Source: Polyangium fumosum
GTDB lineage: Bacteria; Myxococcota_A; Polyangia; Polyangiales; Polyangiaceae
DNA: 64,000 bases
Assembly: GCF_005144585.1 (NCBI RefSeq)
Contig: NZ_SSMQ01000032.1
Location: forward strand, 1 to 64,000
Reading direction: 5' to 3'
Part shown: positions 16,605 through 25,400 of the stretch, one piece after another
Layout of the letters: each line of letters opens with the position of its first letter
How positions within the stretch are numbered: position 1 is the stretch's first letter
The notes under the pieces: generated by a model
Database searches by the model: none
What the model saw: the letters and a program-made list of their open reading frames with translations, nothing else
Told to the model about the DNA's origin: nothing
Translations under genes and position numbers: made by a program

Positions 16605-17183
16605 ATGCAGAAAGCGACCGCCCTCCTCTTCGCCGTGTTGGTCCTCGGGGCCATCGCGCTCGTCGCCGTCCCGCGCGGTCGCAACGCAAACACGTCCACC
16701 GAGACGGCCGCCGCCGACGCAGGCGCGCCGAGCGACGCAGGCGCGACGCCGAGCGCCGACGCAGGCGCGGAGCCCTCGGACGCCGGGGCGAGCGGGGAGC
16801 CGGAGCCGGGAGGTCCGGTCGACGCAGGCGGGACGCTGCTGCTCACGGGCGAGGCGCCGCCGCCGCTCGCGGGTGAGGCGCCGAAGTCCGTGATCTTCGG
16901 GGTGGTGCTCGTGCAGTACAAGGGTGCCCAGGGCGCGCCGCCGAACGCGCGGCCGCGCGAGGAGGCGCTCACGCTCGCCAAGCAGCTCGCCGAGGAGGCG
17001 AAGACGGACTTCAAGGCGGCGGTGGCGAAGGGCGACAAGGGCTCGATGGAGAACGCAGGGCGGCTGCCGCGCGGAATTTTGGAGCCCGCGCCGGAGTATG
17101 TTCTCTTCAGCCTGGCCAAGGGCGCGGTGAGCGAGGTCGTCGACACGCCGCGCGGCTACTGGATCCTGCAGCGGGTCGAGTAA
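16605..17183 (+). CDS. Parvulin-type peptidyl-prolyl isomerase-like protein
   Basis: 192 residues with an N-terminal membrane anchor or signal (ATALLFAVLVLGAIALVAV), a ~50-residue Ala/Asp/Gly spacer and a rotamase domain from about residue 95: VVLVQYKGAQGAPP, then EEALTLAKQLAEEAKTDFK, GRLPRGILEPAPEYVLFSL and TPRGYWILQRVE. These blocks correspond to the helices and final strand of PpiC/SurA rotamase domains that assist folding of exported proteins. It is divergent from the zinc-ribbon/TPR gene and begins right after CGCTCGCCCC, without a Shine-Dalgarno sequence. It is followed 27 bp later by the PHA-system protein. Confidence 0.82.
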   Translation: MQKATALLFAVLVLGAIALVAVPRGRNANTSTETAAADAGAPSDAGATPSADAGAEPSDAGASGEPEPGGPVDAGGTLLLTGEAPPPLAGEAPKSVIFGVVLVQYKGAQGAPPNARPREEALTLAKQLAEEAKTDFKAAVAKGDKGSMENAGRLPRGILEPAPEYVLFSLAKGAVSEVVDTPRGYWILQRVE

Positions 17184-17210
17184 GCCCACGACGCAGAGGG
17201 GACGGACGCG

Positions 17211-17507
17211 ATGGCGCAGATCGACATCCTGAAACCCCACGGCATGAGCCAGGACGCGGCGCGTCGGCGCGCGGAAGACCTGGCGCGGCGGCTGGAGCAA
17301 CGCCGCGGGGTGCGCTGGCGCTGGGAAGGCGACGAGCTCTGTCTGGACGCGCCGAGCGGGCCCGCGAAGGGGACGCGGGGGTCGGTGCGCGTGACCGCGG
17401 AGGCCGTGCGGATCCGGGTGGAGCTGCCGCTCCTGCTCCGCGCGATGCGGCCCGTGGTCGAGTCGACGCTGCACGAGAAGCTCGACGCGATGCTCCGCAA
17501 GGGCTGA
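17211..17507 (+). CDS. Polyhydroxyalkanoic acid system family protein
   Basis: 98 residues. N-terminal MAQIDILKPHGMSQDAARRRAEDLARRLE followed by WRWEGDELCLDAP, a VRVTAEAVRIRVELPLLLRAM block and a C-terminal amphipathic helix ending in DAMLRKG. This matches the small PHA granule-region family (PHA_gran_rgn) found near PHA synthesis genes and in many bacteria lacking them; its biochemical role is not settled. It lies 27 bp after the isomerase-like gene and is probably co-transcribed. Confidence 0.8.
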   Translation: MAQIDILKPHGMSQDAARRRAEDLARRLEQRRGVRWRWEGDELCLDAPSGPAKGTRGSVRVTAEAVRIRVELPLLLRAMRPVVESTLHEKLDAMLRKG

Positions 17508-17654
17508 GCGAGCGAGCAGGCACGAGCCTCACCCGCTCCCCTTCCCCCCACGGGACAGGGCGAACTGCGCGGAGGGCGCAGGATCGTCGCGATCCGTCGC
17601 GAGCACGCTTTACTCCCGACGCACCGTTTGGCTAGTCTCCCCACGCAGCATGCA

Positions 17655-20600
17655 ATGGACCAGAAACCCGTCTCCGCGGGAGGCGCGTCGAGCCCAATGA
17701 CGGTAGAGACACCCATGCCCACGGGGCAGGCCGAGGATGCGGCGGCCTTCCTCAATCGTTTACGGTCCGAGCACGCCGCGCAGGAGGATCAGGCGCTCCA
17801 AGCCCTGCTCCTGCACGAGTGTGGCGTCCTCGAGGAGAAGCACGGGGAGGAGCCGTCCGCCGCGCGGGACTACCTCGCGGCGTTCAACGCGGACCCGCAG
17901 TTCCGCGAGCCGCTCGAGTCCCTCGTCCGGATCCTGACCCGACGCAAGTCCATCAAGAACCTCGGGAAACTGCTCGAAGCGCTGACACGCGCCTCCGTGA
18001 CCCCGGAGGAGCGCGCACGCGCGTTCTGGGAGCGCGCCGCGTTCCTGCAGGACTACGAGCAGAATCTTCCGGGCGCGAAAGAAGCGCTCGAAGAGGCCGT
18101 CGGCGCGAGCCCCGAGGACCCGACGCCGTGGCTCGAACTCGAGCTCATCGCGGCGAAGGACGGCGACCTGCCCGGCCGCATGCGCGCCATCGAGGCGCGC
18201 GCCGAGCTCGCCAGCGATCCGACGTGGAAGGCGTACCTGTTCATCGAGCTCGCGGAGCTCTCGGCGAAGGCCGGCGACGCGCAGCGCGCGTACGATCTGA
18301 TCGACGCCGCCGCCGCGCTGGATGGTCAGGGGCAGTTCCGGTCGCAGGTGACGCTCGAAGCGATCTCCGCGCGGGAGGACAACCCGACGGCGCTGGCGCG
18401 GGCCCTCGAAGGGCAAGCGCAGCTCATCGAGGAGGCCCTCGAAGACGAAGCGCGCGGCGACGCGAGCGGCGTGCCCCGCTTCGCGCGGCGCGCCGAGTAC
18501 GCAGCCGACGCATGGCTGCGCGCGGCCGAGCTGAAGCGGCGCGCAGGGGATCAAGAGGGCTGGGTGAAGTTGCTCGCGCGGGCCGCCGAGCAACTGCCGC
18601 AGTCGTCGGTCATCGCGCGGTCGCGCCTCGCCTCGCTGGAGGCGAACGGCGACGCGAAGGGCGCCGCGGATCTCGCGCGCGCCGAGCTCGCGCGGGGCGC
18701 CCCGGGCCCGGCCGCAGCAGCGCTCTGGCTGCGCATCGCCGAGGCGGCGATGCTCGACAACGACCGGGACGGCGCGCTCGAAGCGCTGCGCAGCGCGCTC
18801 GAAGCGGACCCGGCGTCGATCATGGCGCGCGCGCTCGAGCTCGATCTGCTGAGCGACGCGCAGGATCCGGCGGCGCTCGCGCGCTCCCTCGAAGCGTCGG
18901 GCGCGTCGTGCTCGACGAGCGAGGCGAAGGCGCGCGCAGAGATCATCGCGGCCTACGTGTGGGCCTGCCAGGCGGGGGACTCGGACGCCGCGAAGGCGGC
19001 GCTCGGTCGGGCCGCGGCGCTCGGCACGCCGGCGCCGCTGCTCGCGCGGATCGCCCGCACCCTCGCCTCCGTCCGCGGCGACGCGGCGTGGTACGAGCAG
19101 GTGACGGCGGAGCTCGTCGCAAACGGCGCAGAGCAGGGCGAAGACGCGAGCCTCTGGTTCGAACTCGGCCGGAGCCGCGCGCTCCGCGGCGACGCAGACG
19201 GAGCCGCCGAGGCGTTCGCGAAGCTCGCGACGCTCGACGGCGACGCCTCGACGTGGCTCGGCCGCGTGCTCGCGGCGTACGCGCTCGGCGCGAAGAAGGC
19301 TGCGCCGGGCGAGGTGATCGCAGTTCGGCCGCTCGCGTCGACGATCGAGGAGCTCGCGAAGGTCGAGACGGACCCGACCCTCGCGCGGGGCCTGTGGGTG
19401 GTCGCTGCGCTGCGCAGCACGCGCTCGGGCAACACCGATCAGGCGCGCGCACGGCTGCGCGAGCTGCATGAAGCGGCGCCGTCGGACGAGGTGGTCGCGC
19501 TCTTCCTCGCGGAGCTCGAGCGCCGCGCAGGGGACCTCGCGTCCGCGTCGACCATCCTGTCGACGTGCGCGACGATGACCGAGGACATCGAGCTCGGCGC
19601 CGCGCTCTACCTGGAAGCCGCGCTTCTCACGTGGCGGATCGGCGATCGGCAGAAGACGATCGAGCTCATCGAACAGGCGCGCGGCAGCGCGTCGAAGGCG
19701 GCCGCGGCGCTGCTCGCGTGGGCGCTGCGCGGGGCCGATCCGGACAGCCTCGACGGTCGCCGGCGCGCGCTGCTCACGGCCGCGGAGGCGGGCGCGGATC
19801 CGGCAAGCATCGCGATCGAGCGCTTCGGCCTGGAAGTGGGCCAGGGCGAGGCGGGCGATCGTGCCGAGGCGCTCACGGCGCTGGAGACGGCGGAGGCCGA
19901 GGGCTCGGGCGACATCACGGTCGCCGCGGGGCTCGCGCGGCTGACGTGGCCCGATGCGCAGAGTGACCGGGCGGCGATCGATCGCGCGCTCGATCGGCTG
20001 GAGGATCAGGGCGACGAGGCGACGGCGATCGCACGCGCCGAAGCGTACCGGCTGGCGCGCGTGGTCGATCAGGATCCGGGCGCGGCGGTGTCGCGCGCGG
20101 CGGCCTGGGCGGACGCGGAGCCGAAGCTCTACGCCGCGCTCGAGTGGCTCGGCGCGTCGCTCACCGCGAAGGATCGCGAGGCCGAGGTGGCCGCGCGGCG
20201 CGCGGTGGGCTCGTTCCTCGACGACGAGCCGTGGTCGGCGATGGAAGCGTCGGCCGCGCTCGTGGCGATGCTCGATCAGCCGAGCACGCCGCAGCCCTTG
20301 CTCGCCGGCACGTCGGACGCGACGCGCCTCGCGAACCTGGAGCTCGCGATGCCCGGCTGCGATCCACGCCGCCGCGCGTTCGCCCTGCAAAACGTGGGCG
20401 GGGCGCTCGGCGAGGAGGCGGGGAGCGACGCATCGGCGCTCTCGGGTTGGTCGGAGCTCGCGGCGGGCAACGTGGAGGCGGCGCTCGCCACCTTCCGCGC
20501 CTCCGTCGAGCGTCGCCAGGACGACATCGTGTCGTGGGAGGGCGTGCGCGCCGCGAGCGAGGCGCTCGGCGACCACGTCTCCACGGCGCTCGCGCTCGCG

Positions 20601-22457
20601 CAGCTCGGCGCCCTCAGCAAGGACGACACGCGCGGCGCGGCGTTCTGGGAGTCCGCGGGCATCATCCTGCTCGATCACACCGACGCGCACGACGACGCGG
20701 AGATCGCGTTCGCCCGCGCGTTCGATCGGGATCCGAGCCGCAGCGTCGCCTTCGACAAACTCTTCCGCCGCGTACGTTCGCGCAACGAGGACGACAAGCT
20801 GCTCGACATCATCGGGCGTCGCCTCGACGTCGCCGACGACGAGGCAGAGATCGGCAAGCTCTTCTGGGAGCGCGCGCGCGTGCTCCGCAAGAAGGGCGAT
20901 CGCGAGGGCGCGCTCTCGGCGCTCGAGAACGTCACGATGCTCGAGCCCGATCACGTCGGCGCGCTCGCGCTCGCGGGCGAGATCTCGATCACGATGGGCA
21001 AGTTCGCCGAGGCAGCGGACCTGCTCGGCCGGCTCTCGGGCATCGGCGAGGCACCGGCGCAGCAGCGGCTGATGTCCGGCGTCGCGGCGGTGGACATCTA
21101 CGAGAACAAGCTGAACGCCCCGGAGAAGGCGCTCAAGGTGCTCGTGGGTCTCCACGAGGCGGGCCTGTCCACGCCGCCCGTGCGCGAGCGCCTCGCGCGC
21201 GTCGCGGCGAAGACGGGCGCCTGGTCGCGCGCGACGTCGATCCTCGAGCAGCTCATGCAGGAGCGTGAGAAGCGCGAGGGGCGCATGGAGGCCGCGCGGC
21301 TCTCGATGGCCATCTGGCGCGACAAGATCAACGAGCCGCTGAAGGCCGAGGCCTCGGTCGTGAAGCTGCTCGACGAGTCGCCGGACGACGGCGAGGCGCT
21401 CGATCTCGTGCTCACCACGAGCTACGACGCGTCGCTGCGCCAGCGCCTGCTCGGCCGCGCGAAGTCCGTGCTCGTGCAGAAGCTCTCCGAGGATCCGTGC
21501 GACGCCGACCGCGTCGAGCGGCTCGCGAAGATCGCGCAGGCCGGGCAGGACGCGGCGCTCCGGCAAGCGACGCTCGGCTGCCTGGTCTCGCTCGGCCGCG
21601 ACGACGACGCGATCTCGACGGAGCTCAAACGGATCGACGGTCGCGTCGCGACGCGGCCGCAGATCGTGCTCGACGCGAAGGCCATGGCCGAGATCGCCGA
21701 TCCGGAGGACAACGGCCCGATCGCGGAGCTCTTCGTGCTCATGGCCGAGACGGTGACGCTCGCGCTCGGCCCGACGCTCGGCTCGATGAACGTCGGCAAG
21801 AAGGAGCGCATCGACTCGCGCGGCGGCCATCCGCTGCGCGTGGCGGTCGCCGAGTGGATGGGCGCGGTGGGCTTCGAGGGTGACTTCGAGCTCTACGTCG
21901 GCGGCCCCGAGCCGAAGGGCGTGCACGGCGTCGCCGGCGAGGTGCCCGCGATCGTCATCGGGTCCGGGATCACGGCGCCGCTCGACGCGGCGGCGCGCTC
22001 GGCCATCGCGCGGACGGTCTTCGCCCTGCGGCGCGGGATCACCTCGCTCCGCACGCGTGACGAGGCCACGGTCGCGTCCGTGGTCATCGCGGCGTGCAAC
22101 GAGGTCGACATCAAGGTCGCGAACCCCGGGTACGCGGTCTACGGCGAGATCCAGCGCGCGGTGCACAAGGAGATCTCGCGCAAGATCCGCAAGAGCATCG
22201 GCGACGTTTGCCAGAAGGTCGTGGCGAGCAAGCAGGACGCGCGCGCGTGGACGAACGCGGCGCGGCGCAGCCTGGATCGCATGGCGGTGATCGCCGCCGG
22301 CGACGTCTCGATCGTGCTGAGCGACACCTTGAACGTGCCGCGGGATCAGCTCGGCTCGGTGGTCACCGAGAACGAGCGCTCGCGTCGCCTTCTCTCGTTC
22401 GTGCTTTCCCCCAGCTACCTCGAGCTGCGCAAGAAGCTCGGCATGGGTGTCCGGTGA
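17655..22457 (+). CDS. Giant TPR-repeat protein A with conserved C-terminal domain
   Basis: 1,600 residues; ATG at 17655 used, with a TAGTCT element ending 16 nt before it. In-frame TTG at 17628 and ATG at 17697 are alternatives. No signal peptide is seen. Residues ~40-1280 are a nearly continuous array of TPR/HEAT-like helical hairpins, Ala/Glu-rich with recurring L-x-x-L-A and G-D-x-x-x-A spacing. The last ~240 residues differ: a mixed α/β domain containing MNVGKKERIDS, PAIVIGSGITAPLD and AIARTVFALRRG, with a counterpart at the end of the next protein. The stop overlaps the GTG of the downstream paralogue. A scaffold in a large complex is likely; relation to the huge TPR gliding-motility protein AgmK/GltI is possible but unproven. 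Confidence 0.85.
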   Translation: MDQKPVSAGGASSPMTVETPMPTGQAEDAAAFLNRLRSEHAAQEDQALQALLLHECGVLEEKHGEEPSAARDYLAAFNADPQFREPLESLVRILTRRKSIKNLGKLLEALTRASVTPEERARAFWERAAFLQDYEQNLPGAKEALEEAVGASPEDPTPWLELELIAAKDGDLPGRMRAIEARAELASDPTWKAYLFIELAELSAKAGDAQRAYDLIDAAAALDGQGQFRSQVTLEAISAREDNPTALARALEGQAQLIEEALEDEARGDASGVPRFARRAEYAADAWLRAAELKRRAGDQEGWVKLLARAAEQLPQSSVIARSRLASLEANGDAKGAADLARAELARGAPGPAAAALWLRIAEAAMLDNDRDGALEALRSALEADPASIMARALELDLLSDAQDPAALARSLEASGASCSTSEAKARAEIIAAYVWACQAGDSDAAKAALGRAAALGTPAPLLARIARTLASVRGDAAWYEQVTAELVANGAEQGEDASLWFELGRSRALRGDADGAAEAFAKLATLDGDASTWLGRVLAAYALGAKKAAPGEVIAVRPLASTIEELAKVETDPTLARGLWVVAALRSTRSGNTDQARARLRELHEAAPSDEVVALFLAELERRAGDLASASTILSTCATMTEDIELGAALYLEAALLTWRIGDRQKTIELIEQARGSASKAAAALLAWALRGADPDSLDGRRRALLTAAEAGADPASIAIERFGLEVGQGEAGDRAEALTALETAEAEGSGDITVAAGLARLTWPDAQSDRAAIDRALDRLEDQGDEATAIARAEAYRLARVVDQDPGAAVSRAAAWADAEPKLYAALEWLGASLTAKDREAEVAARRAVGSFLDDEPWSAMEASAALVAMLDQPSTPQPLLAGTSDATRLANLELAMPGCDPRRRAFALQNVGGALGEEAGSDASALSGWSELAAGNVEAALATFRASVERRQDDIVSWEGVRAASEALGDHVSTALALAQLGALSKDDTRGAAFWESAGIILLDHTDAHDDAEIAFARAFDRDPSRSVAFDKLFRRVRSRNEDDKLLDIIGRRLDVADDEAEIGKLFWERARVLRKKGDREGALSALENVTMLEPDHVGALALAGEISITMGKFAEAADLLGRLSGIGEAPAQQRLMSGVAAVDIYENKLNAPEKALKVLVGLHEAGLSTPPVRERLARVAAKTGAWSRATSILEQLMQEREKREGRMEAARLSMAIWRDKINEPLKAEASVVKLLDESPDDGEALDLVLTTSYDASLRQRLLGRAKSVLVQKLSEDPCDADRVERLAKIAQAGQDAALRQATLGCLVSLGRDDDAISTELKRIDGRVATRPQIVLDAKAMAEIADPEDNGPIAELFVLMAETVTLALGPTLGSMNVGKKERIDSRGGHPLRVAVAEWMGAVGFEGDFELYVGGPEPKGVHGVAGEVPAIVIGSGITAPLDAAARSAIARTVFALRRGITSLRTRDEATVASVVIAACNEVDIKVANPGYAVYGEIQRAVHKEISRKIRKSIGDVCQKVVASKQDARAWTNAARRSLDRMAVIAAGDVSIVLSDTLNVPRDQLGSVVTENERSRRLLSFVLSPSYLELRKKLGMGVR

Positions 22458-25400
22458 GCGACGACTCTGGAGCAAAGGATCAAGGCCCCGTGAGCGAGCC
22501 CCAAGACGAGATCGACCTCGCAGAGGACGCGATCGTCGACGACGACGATGACGACGCTGCGACCATCATGGCGCACGTGCCCGACGAGCTGATGCAGTCG
22601 CTGCGGAACGCCCGCAACGAGCCCGAGATCGGCGAGGCGAGCACGCGCGTCGTGAAAGAAGACACGCGGCACGAGATGCCCACGGTGCCACCCGAGGAAG
22701 ACGGGCTGGTGGAGGCCCTCGTCGAGGAAACGAAGGTGCCATCGGCCGTGGAGGAGAGCGCCTACGACGCGGTCACGCCCGCAGGGCCTTCCGTCGAGGA
22801 GACGCCGGTGGCCGCGGTCGTGGCCGAGGCGGAGCCCGTGGACGATGTCCCCGTGGCGCCGTCCCGTCGCTCGCGCGCGCCCGTCGCGGGAGCGCCGAAG
22901 TTCGACGACGAGCAGGACGCGAGCGCGCACCTCGTGCGCACGCAGCAGCGTGACGCGTGGGCCGAGCGGGCCGCGTGGCTGCGCGCCGAAGCGGAGGCGA
23001 TGGAGGACAAGGCCGCGCGCGCGCGAGCGCTCGTGGCGGTGTCCGAGATCTACGTGATGGCAGGCGAGGAGCAGACGGCGCGCGCGATCGCGGCCGAGGC
23101 GCGCGAGCTCGCGCCGAGCTCTCCGCTCGCGCATCGCCAGATCCGCGGCTTGCTCGCGCGGGATCAGGACTGGCAAGGCACGATCGAGGTGCTCGACACC
23201 GAGGCGCGCATCGCGCCGACGCCGGACGCGCGCGCCCACGCGGCCGTGCTCGGCGCCGAGGTCCTGCGGGTCCGCCAGGAGGACGAGGACGGCGCGCAGA
23301 AGTACATGGATCTGGCGCAACGCTCGCTCACCTCGGATCCACGCCCGCACGTGCAGCGCTTCTGCGCGGCGCTCGGCGCGACGGACGACACGTTCACGAG
23401 GGTGCGCGCGCCGGAGGCGAACGAGCTCTCGGCGCTGCGCGACGCGTTCACGCAGGTCGCGATCCACCGCGGCGTGGTGCCGCGTGGCCTCCGGGGCGTC
23501 GTCTCCGCATACGACGCGCTCCTTCGTGCGCGCGCGGCGCTCGAAGCGGGCGACGTGTCCCTCGCGGTGTCGAGCCTCGGGCGCCTGCGCAGCACCGCCT
23601 CCCTCAAGGGCGGCGCGGGCTGGCTCGCGGGCATGCTCGCGGCCGCGAGCAAAGACACGCGGCCAGGCTCGATCGAGGCCCTGCGCGGCGCGCTCGACGG
23701 CACGCACGACGCCGACGCGCGGCGCGCCCTCGCGGCCCGCGCGATCGAGCTCGGCGACGCCGCCGCCGCGCGCGCGGCCGTCGAGGGCAGCGACACGATC
23801 GCGTTCTCGGCCGCCGACCGCCTCTCCTTGACGGCGCTCACCGGAGGCTCGCGTGAGCTCTTCGAGCAAGCCGTCGAAGCAGCCGCGGGCGACGACGAGC
23901 TCGCGCCGCTGCTCGCCGCGGCGAGCGCGGCCTCCCGTGAGGCCGACGCGCCTTCGACCAGCGTCATCGGCGCAGGCAGCCCGAGCGCGCGCGCTTCCGC
24001 GTCGCTCGGCCGCGCCCTCGCCGACGCGCGTCCCGACGGCACATCCCTCGGCGAGAACGAAGCCCTCGCCGCAGCGATCCTCGGCTACAACGAGTACGCG
24101 GCCGACAGCGGCACGGGCCGCGCGCTGAAGCTCGACCTCGACCTCGAGTCGAAGGCCGGCGCGAGCGTCGCCCGCGCCGTCGCTGCGTGGCGCGGCGCCG
24201 ACGACGGGGACCGCGACAGCGCGCTCGCGAGCGCGCTCCTCGCCGAGCTGGCGGGCGACGCCGAGCTCGCAGCCGAGGGGTACGATCGCGCGCGTCAGTC
24301 CGATCCGGCCCACGAAGGCGCCACGCGCGCTCGCGCGACCGGCGCCGACGCGGCGACCGCGTCGAGCGTCCTCGCCGGCCTCGCGCAGTCGATCGAGCCG
24401 GGCACGCGCGCCGCGCTCCTGCTCACGGAGGCGGCGATCCGCTTGCTCGAAGTCGAGGTGCCCGACACCTCGATCGACGACGAGCGCGACAAACTCCTCC
24501 GCGGCGCGGCCGAGATCGACGCGCGCCTCCCGCTCTCCGTGCACCTTGGTGAGCGCACGGCGCGCGGCGTGGGCGATCGCGACGGCCTCATCGAGTGGCT
24601 CCACCTCCGCCGTCAGGCGAGCGAAGATCCGATCGAGCAGGCCCGCGACTTCGTGCGCGAGGCGCTCATCACGCCGGAAGGCGCCGCGCACGGGGCACGC
24701 CTGCTCGCGCAGGCGCTCACGGCGCGGCCCGACGACATCGGCCTGCGGGAGCTCTACGAGCGCCTCTCGCCGGAGCGCCCCGCGGATCGTGCGTCCTGGC
24801 GCGCCGAGCGCGCCGCGGCGTCCACCGGCCCCGACGCGGCTCGCTTCTCGCTCGAAGCCGCGCTCGAGTTCGAGCGCGACGGCGACCTCGAGAAGGCCGC
24901 GGCCCTCGCGCGGCAAGCCATCGCCGCGGGCGAGACGTTGCTCGCGCCGCTCTGCGCGTTCCGCGCGGCGCTCGCGGGCCATGGCACGAGTGATCTCGTC
25001 GACGGCCTCTTGCAGTACGCCCGCGCGACGGAGGATGCGGTCGAGCGCCTGCAAGCGTACGAGCGCCTCGCCGAGCTCGACGAGGTCGGTCGTGGCGACG
25101 CGGCGAGCGGCCTGCTCTGGCGCCGCACGATCCTCGAAGAGACGCCGACGCACCTGCCGACGCTCCGCCGCGTCGCAAGCGCCCTCATCGCGGGCGGCCG
25201 CGACGAGGAGCTCGAGCCGGTCGTCTTCACGCTCGCGCGGACGCTCGAAGGCCCCGAGGCGATCGCGCATGCGCACCTCTCCGCGCGCCTTCGCCTTCGC
25301 ATCCACGGCTGGGACGAGACGCGCGAGCCGGTCGAGATCGCCTATCGCAACGAGCCTCGTGGGCTCTGGGCGCTCCGCCAGATGGCGGCGCATGCCCGCG

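Noticed and set aside
12316-16893. A 1,525-codon open frame on the plus strand
   Set aside because: Antisense shadow of the zinc-ribbon/TPR gene; no recognisable domain, whereas the minus frame has zinc ribbon, membrane helix and TPR pattern.
17760-22475. A 1,571-codon open frame on the minus strand
   Set aside because: It is antisense to the TPR protein A gene, has extreme Arg content and no domain pattern. High-GC coding DNA keeps the opposite frames open.
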